Assembly: GCA_910585635.1 (NCBI GenBank)
Contig: CAJUFE010000015.1
Span: 19,296 to 83,295 of the forward strand
Length of the DNA stretch: 64,000 nucleotides
Reading direction: 5' to 3'
DNA from: an uncultured Lachnospiraceae bacterium
Lineage (GTDB): Bacteria; Bacillota; Clostridia; Lachnospirales; Lachnospiraceae
A program made the translations under genes and the position numbers. This document shows positions 59,603 to 64,000 of the stretch, piece after piece. The notes under the pieces were generated by a model. The model made no database searches, had not been told where the DNA came from, and saw only the letters and a list, made by a program, of their open reading frames with translations. Position 1 is the first letter of the stretch. Every line of letters starts with the position of its first letter.

Positions 59603-59682
59603 TTGTTTAAACAAATTTTGAAAAAAGCGTTGACATGTTTAAACAAGTGTGATATATATAATATATAACCTGTTTAAACAAG
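59603..59682 (+). promoter_or_regulatory. treP promoter with three TreR operators
   Basis: TTGACA (59630-59635), 17 bases, TATATA (59653-59658). Palindromes TTGTTTAAACAA (59603-59614), TGTTTAAACA (59636-59645) and TGTTTAAACA (59671-59680) lie before, inside and after the promoter. The middle one fills the spacer, so bound repressor would block the polymerase directly. The remainder of the 376-base gap 59424-59799 holds the preceding terminator and a 117-base leader. Confidence 0.85.
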
Positions 59683-59799
59683 TTTACGGCAAAAAGATAC
59701 AAGTCATGACGAGCAGACACCATTACTTAAGGATGCTCTCGGAAAAACGGGATGTGTGGGATTTTCTGAGGGTGGGCAAAAACGAAATGGAGGAGCGAT

Positions 59800-61797
59800 A
59801 TGGGTAAGTATGCAGAGGATTCAAAGCAGCTACTGGGCCTGGTGGGAGGCAAAGAGAACATAGCGGCGGTATCGCATTGTATGACCAGGATGCGGTTCGC
59901 GCTGGCGGATCCGTCCAAGGCGGATATCCAGGCCATCGAGGCCATGAAGGTGGTGAAGGGGAGCTTCACCCAGTCCGGGCAGTTCCAGGTGATCATCGGG
60001 AACACGGTATCTGACTTTTATAATGATTTCGTTGCAGTGGCGGGGATCGAGGGGGTCTCCAAGGACGCGGTGAAGCAGGCGGCGAAGAAGAACCAGAACC
60101 CGCTGCAGCGGATCGTCACAGCCTTAGCGGAGATCTTCGCGCCGCTGATCCCGGCGATCATCACGGGAGGCTTGATCTTAGGCTTCCGCAATTGTATCGA
60201 CAGTCTGTACCTTTTTGAGAATGGCACCAAGACCCTCTGCGACATCAGCGTCTTCTGGGCGGGCATCGACAGTTTCCTGTGGCTGATCGGCGAGGCGGTG
60301 TTCCACATGCTGCCCGTGGGGATCTGCTGGTCCGTGACGAAGAAGATGGGGACCACCCAGATGCTGGGGATCGTCTTAGGGCTCACCCTGGTATCCGGCC
60401 AGCTGCTGAACGCTTATGCGGTAGCAGGGACCGCGGCGGTGGATATCCCCAAGTGGGATTTTGGCTTCATCCAGGTGAACATGATCGGCTATCAGGCCCA
60501 GGTGATCCCGGCGATCCTGGCGGCGTTTACCCTGGTGTATCTGGAAAAGTTCTTCCGCAAGATCACACCCCAGGTGGTCTCCATGATTGTGGTCCCATTC
60601 TTAAGCCTGCTGCTGGCCGTCATGGCTTCCCACTTCGTGCTGGGGCCGATCGGCTGGAAGATCGGATCTGCTGTTTCCGCCGTGGTGTATGCAGGGATCA
60701 CCGGTTCCTTTAAGGTGGTGTTCGGCGCGATCTTCGGGGCGGTCTATGCACCGCTGGTGATCACAGGCCTCCACCACATGTCCAATGCCATCGACCTGCA
60801 GCTGATCGCGGATTACGGCGGCACCATGCTGTGGCCTATGATCGCATTGTCCAATATCGCCCAGGGCTCCGCGGTCTTAGGGATGATCGCACTCCAGAGA
60901 AAGGATGCCCAGGCCCAGGAGGTCAATGTACCGGCTTGTATCTCTTGTTATCTTGGCGTCACCGAACCAGCGATCTTCGGCGTGAACCTAAAGCAGGGCT
61001 TCCCCTTTGTGTGCGGGATGATCGGATCCGGCATCGCGGCGGTGGTCTGCGTAGCCACCTCCACCACGGCCAATGCGATCGGTGTGGGCGGCCTCCCGGG
61101 GATCCTGTCGATCCAGCCCGCCTCTATGGGCAGCTTTGCGGTGTGCGCGGTGATCGCGATCGCGGTACCCTTCGTCTTGACCACTATGGTGGGGAAGAAA
61201 AGGCTGGCGGCTGCTGTGGAAGAGGCAGGCGCGGAGCAGAGCGGCAGAGCGGCCGGTATGGATGGAAAAGCAGGAAATGGCCAGGATGCTACATCGGGAA
61301 ATGGGGATAAGGCTACATATGCACAGAGGAAAGCTACAGGAAGTGTGGATCTGACGGCCTTCCTGCGGGGCAGAGCGATCCCATTGGAAGCGGTTGGGGA
61401 TGGCGTATTCTCCGCCGGGATCTTAGGGAAAGGTATGGCGATCGAGCCCACGGATAACGTGGTCTATGCCCCGGCTGACGGAGAAGTGGCGGCATTGATG
61501 GAGGACTCCCGCCACGCCTGCGGACTGAAGCTGGCAAACGGTATGGAGCTGTTGGTCCATGTGGGTCTGGACACGGTAGATATGAAGGGCGACGGGTTCG
61601 CTTACCGGGTCAAGCTGGGCCAGAAGGTCAAGGCCGGCGACGCTCTCCTGACCTTTGACCGGGAGAAGATCAAGGCGGCGGGCCACCGGGACGTGACCAT
61701 CTGCGTGATCCCCAATGAGGGAGATGTACAGGAGATCCAGTTCCATACGGGGATGGATGTGAAGGAGAAAGAGACCGTGATCATGACCTGCCGGTAG
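59800..61797 (+). CDS. treP: PTS trehalose EIIBCA permease TreP
   Basis: 665 residues. EIIB at the N terminus has C27 in VSHCMTRMRFAL. The EIIC domain (about 100-460) has the multi-pass membrane pattern of the trehalose/sucrose group (TGLHHMSNAIDLQLI, YLGVTEPAIFGVNLKQGFPF). EIIA has H587 in LLVHVGLDTVDM. A Gly/Asp/Ala-rich linker (about 480-515) joins EIIC and EIIA. It brings in trehalose as trehalose 6-phosphate. The neighbouring treC and treR fix the substrate. Confidence 0.92.
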   Translation: MGKYAEDSKQLLGLVGGKENIAAVSHCMTRMRFALADPSKADIQAIEAMKVVKGSFTQSGQFQVIIGNTVSDFYNDFVAVAGIEGVSKDAVKQAAKKNQNPLQRIVTALAEIFAPLIPAIITGGLILGFRNCIDSLYLFENGTKTLCDISVFWAGIDSFLWLIGEAVFHMLPVGICWSVTKKMGTTQMLGIVLGLTLVSGQLLNAYAVAGTAAVDIPKWDFGFIQVNMIGYQAQVIPAILAAFTLVYLEKFFRKITPQVVSMIVVPFLSLLLAVMASHFVLGPIGWKIGSAVSAVVYAGITGSFKVVFGAIFGAVYAPLVITGLHHMSNAIDLQLIADYGGTMLWPMIALSNIAQGSAVLGMIALQRKDAQAQEVNVPACISCYLGVTEPAIFGVNLKQGFPFVCGMIGSGIAAVVCVATSTTANAIGVGGLPGILSIQPASMGSFAVCAVIAIAVPFVLTTMVGKKRLAAAVEEAGAEQSGRAAGMDGKAGNGQDATSGNGDKATYAQRKATGSVDLTAFLRGRAIPLEAVGDGVFSAGILGKGMAIEPTDNVVYAPADGEVAALMEDSRHACGLKLANGMELLVHVGLDTVDMKGDGFAYRVKLGQKVKAGDALLTFDREKIKAAGHRDVTICVIPNEGDVQEIQFHTGMDVKEKETVIMTCR

Positions 61798-61820
61798 AGA
61801 AGACAAGGAGGCGCATAGCG

Positions 61821-63638
61821 ATGGAGACATTTAAAGACAAGGTGATCTATGAGATCTATCCAAAGTCGTTCATGGACAGTGACGGAGACGGGCAGGGCGA
61901 CCTGCGGGGGATCATCGAGAAGCTGGACTATCTACAGGAGCTGGGAGTGGACCAGCTCTGGCTGACCCCGGTATTCCCCTCTCCACAGAATGACAACGGT
62001 TATGACGTGGCAGACTACTGTGCCATCGACCCCAGGGTGGGGACCATGGCGGATATGGAAGAGCTGATCGCGGAGAGCGGCAGGCGGGGGATGGGTGTGA
62101 TGCTGGACATGGTCTTTAACCACACCTCTACGGACCACCTGTGGTTTCAGAAAGCGCTGGCCGGGGAGAAGGCGTATCAGGACTATTACATCTTCAAGGA
62201 AGGCACGCCGGATGCGCCGCCCACCAACTGGCAGTCCAAATTCGGGGGGACCGCCTGGGAATACGTCCCCTCCCTGGAGAAATGGTATCTCCACCTGTAC
62301 GATGTGACCCAGGCGGACTTAAACTGGGATAACCCGAAGGTGCGGGAGGAGCTTAAGAAAGTGCTCCTTTTTTGGAAGGACAAGGGCGTGAAGGGCTTCC
62401 GCTTCGATGTGGTGAACCTGATCTCCAAGCCGGCGGTCTTCGAGGACGACTTAGAGGGGGACGGCAGGCGGCTTTACTCCGATGGCCCCCATGTCCACGA
62501 CTATCTAAAGGAGCTGACCAGAGACACTGGGATCGACGAGCTGGTGACGGTGGGGGAGATGTCCTCCACCCACTTAGAGGATTGCATCCGGTACTCTGCC
62601 CCCAAGGAGAAGGAGCTGTCCATGTGCTTTAACTTCCACCATCTGAAGGTGGACTATAAGGACGGGGACAAATGGTCCCTGATGGAGCCGGACCGGATGG
62701 CCTTAAAGAAGCTTTTTGAGGAGTGGCAGACCAGGATGCAGGCAGGAAACGGCTGGAACGCCCTCTTCTGGTGCAACCACGACCAGCCCAGGATCGTCAG
62801 CCGCTTCGGCGACGAGAGGCGGTACTGGAAGGAGTCCGCCAAGATGCTGGCGGCGGCCCTCTACCTGATGCGGGGGACCCCCTATCTCTACCAGGGAGAG
62901 GAGCTGGGGATGACGGATCCCCATTTCACCGATATCGCCCAATATCGGGATGTGGAGAGCCTGAACTACTACCAGATCCTTCTGGGGCAGGGGAAGACCC
63001 GCGAGGAGGCATTGGCTATCCTGGCCGCCAGGTCCAGGGATAACAGCCGCACGCCTATGCAGTGGTCCGCGGGAACGAACGGCGGCTTTTCCCAGGGAGA
63101 GCCCTGGATCGGGATGTCCGACAACTACCGCCAGATCAATGTGGAGGCCCAGCTGGCAGATCCCGGATCCATCTACCATTTCTATAAGGAACTGATCCGG
63201 CTGCGGAAGGAAAAGGCCGTGATATCGGAGGGGACCATCGCGTTTTTCGAAAAAGAGGACCCGGATGTGATGGCCTACAGGAGGCAGTATGAGGACCAGG
63301 AGCTGGTGGTGCTGGCCCATCTGACGGATGGGGAGAAGACGGTCCGGGCAGATGGAGGGACGGCGATCCGGGCAGATGAGAAGGCGGCGGTCCAAGCAGA
63401 TGGCGCAGAGATGGCCCGGGCAGATGTGGATATGGCTGGCGGGACAGAAGGTGGCCTATCTGTTGGTGCAGAAGGAGCCGCGTCTGTTGGCGGAGAAAGC
63501 AGAGGATCGGTCAAGGTGATCGGCGGCCGGTCCAGGTATGAAAAGCTCTTGGGAAACTATGGGGACTGGCAGGGAGACGGGCAGGAGATCCTCCTGCGGC
63601 CATTTGAGGTCCTGGTGCTGGAGAAGGTGGGGAGATAG
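61821..63638 (+). CDS. treC: Trehalose-6-phosphate hydrolase, GH13 (TreC/TreA)
   Basis: 605 residues. It cleaves trehalose 6-phosphate into glucose and glucose 6-phosphate in the cytoplasm. GH13 regions in order: YEIYPKSFMDSDGDGQGDL, DMVFNHTSTDHLWF, GFRFDVVNLIS with nucleophile D196, VTVGEMSS with the acid Glu, and LFWCNHDQPRIVSRFGD. Length of the catalytic part is normal. Near residues 505-560 it carries an Ala/Asp/Gly-rich repetitive stretch (RADGGTAIRADEK and on) inside the C-terminal beta domain. AAGGAGGCG precedes the ATG. Confidence 0.93.
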   Translation: METFKDKVIYEIYPKSFMDSDGDGQGDLRGIIEKLDYLQELGVDQLWLTPVFPSPQNDNGYDVADYCAIDPRVGTMADMEELIAESGRRGMGVMLDMVFNHTSTDHLWFQKALAGEKAYQDYYIFKEGTPDAPPTNWQSKFGGTAWEYVPSLEKWYLHLYDVTQADLNWDNPKVREELKKVLLFWKDKGVKGFRFDVVNLISKPAVFEDDLEGDGRRLYSDGPHVHDYLKELTRDTGIDELVTVGEMSSTHLEDCIRYSAPKEKELSMCFNFHHLKVDYKDGDKWSLMEPDRMALKKLFEEWQTRMQAGNGWNALFWCNHDQPRIVSRFGDERRYWKESAKMLAAALYLMRGTPYLYQGEELGMTDPHFTDIAQYRDVESLNYYQILLGQGKTREEALAILAARSRDNSRTPMQWSAGTNGGFSQGEPWIGMSDNYRQINVEAQLADPGSIYHFYKELIRLRKEKAVISEGTIAFFEKEDPDVMAYRRQYEDQELVVLAHLTDGEKTVRADGGTAIRADEKAAVQADGAEMARADVDMAGGTEGGLSVGAEGAASVGGESRGSVKVIGGRSRYEKLLGNYGDWQGDGQEILLRPFEVLVLEKVGR

Positions 63639-63710
63639 GATAGATGGCAGCCTTTTCGATGGCATGGCCAGGAGCAGGAAGGATACGATAGAGGATAGGA
63701 TGAGTGCGAA

Positions 63711-63738
63711 GCCCTGGGGTTGATAGCCCAGGGCTTTG
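63711..63738 (+). terminator. Terminator after treC
   Basis: GCCCTGGG (63711-63718) pairs with CCCAGGGC (63727-63734), followed by TTTG; the stem is strong, the T-run short. Confidence 0.65.
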
Positions 63739-63810
63739 CCCGGTATGGAGAAATGTAAACCGCTTATTTGATACAAGGGGTAATGAACAGAATATTGGAA
63801 AAACCGCCGA

Positions 63811-63856
63811 AAACAAGGGATCCCAACACACTGGATGTTGCTGGGATCCCTTGTTT
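63811..63856. terminator. Long symmetric hairpin, bidirectional terminator
   Basis: AAACAAGGGATCCCA (63811-63825) and TGGGATCCCTTGTTT (63842-63856) form a perfect 15-bp stem, with CAACA/TGTTG continuing inside. Apart from it, 63639-63956 holds no gene. Confidence 0.75.
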
Positions 63857-63956
63857 GCTTTTGGGGCTGTGCCGGGGCAGCACGGGGCGGTGGTCATAGA
63901 CAGCCACAGTGGTCACAAGTCTGACCCCTCTGTTTTGGAGAACTGGCTCGATACGC

Positions 63957-63985
63957 TTGAAAAGAAACAGTTTTTTGAGTATAAT
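63957..63985 (+). promoter_or_regulatory. Promoter of a gene beyond the right edge
   Basis: TTGAAA (63957-63962), 17-base spacer, consensus TATAAT (63980-63985), reading out of the window. Confidence 0.75.
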
Positions 63986-64000
63986 GGAATTGTGGCAAGG

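Noticed and set aside
1..64000. tRNA, rRNA, prophage or integrative element
   Set aside because: No cloverleaf or rRNA-like segments, no integrase, capsid or relaxase genes were seen in reading both strands; a computed scan would be needed to exclude short RNA genes fully.

Overview
The window looks like the chromosome of a gut-type anaerobic Firmicute, most likely a Lachnospiraceae member with fairly high GC. The signs are AGGAGG-type ribosome sites, some GTG and TTG starts, lipoproteins with a lipobox Cys, YesM/YesN sensor pairs, many PTS permeases, and single-copy housekeeping-type genes separated by small hairpin repeats. I saw no rRNA, tRNA, CRISPR array, prophage or complete transposase gene. 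Species level cannot be read from the sequence.

Layout. 1-402 is the start of a DeoC-like aldolase running off the left edge. 876-2760 is a redox module (TlpA-like lipoprotein, CD1871A-type CXXC peptide, membrane 4Fe-4S protein). 2814-10668 holds a DUF4143 ATPase, an unknown lipoprotein, a lower-GC AlbA_2 regulator, a HAD phosphatase and a YyaL-type protein. 11017-16379 is an alpha-glucoside locus: GH4 6-phospho-alpha-glucosidase, fused PTS permease, and a convergent, internally duplicated RpiR regulator. 16638-30353 is a glycan region: GH43, then response regulator, binding protein and histidine kinase in one operon, then a mannose-family PTS split around a GH88 unsaturated glucuronyl hydrolase, and a ManA fused to extra C-terminal domains. 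32269-32861 is a compact type III toxin-antitoxin locus of CptIN/TenpIN type. 36103-45968 is a molybdenum cofactor and molybdate-uptake cluster. 45981-57943 is a mixed region: toxin remnant, PadR-controlled envelope operon, amino-acid exporter, orphan HicB, small enzymes. 58232-63638 is the trehalose locus (treR, treP, treC) with clear TreR operators.

How the parts work together. Three sugar systems follow the same plan of PTS import with phosphorylation, then a cytoplasmic glycosidase that takes the phosphorylated or unsaturated disaccharide, with a dedicated regulator alongside. The molybdenum cluster combines cofactor synthesis (MoaA, MoaC, MOSC-MogA fusion, MoeA-like, cytidylyltransferase with ModE-like HTH) with a ModABC importer that has a ModE-like palindrome in front of it.

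The least expected content is between and inside genes. A MITE-like structured repeat occurs in two near-identical copies, one diverged copy and one fragment. One copy keeps 13-bp terminal inverted repeats and an 8-bp target duplication, and its stems show paired base changes between copies. Two other hairpin repeat families recur at gene ends. Many proteins carry in-frame tandem-repeat or low-complexity insertions at domain borders, some within enzymes of otherwise standard fold.
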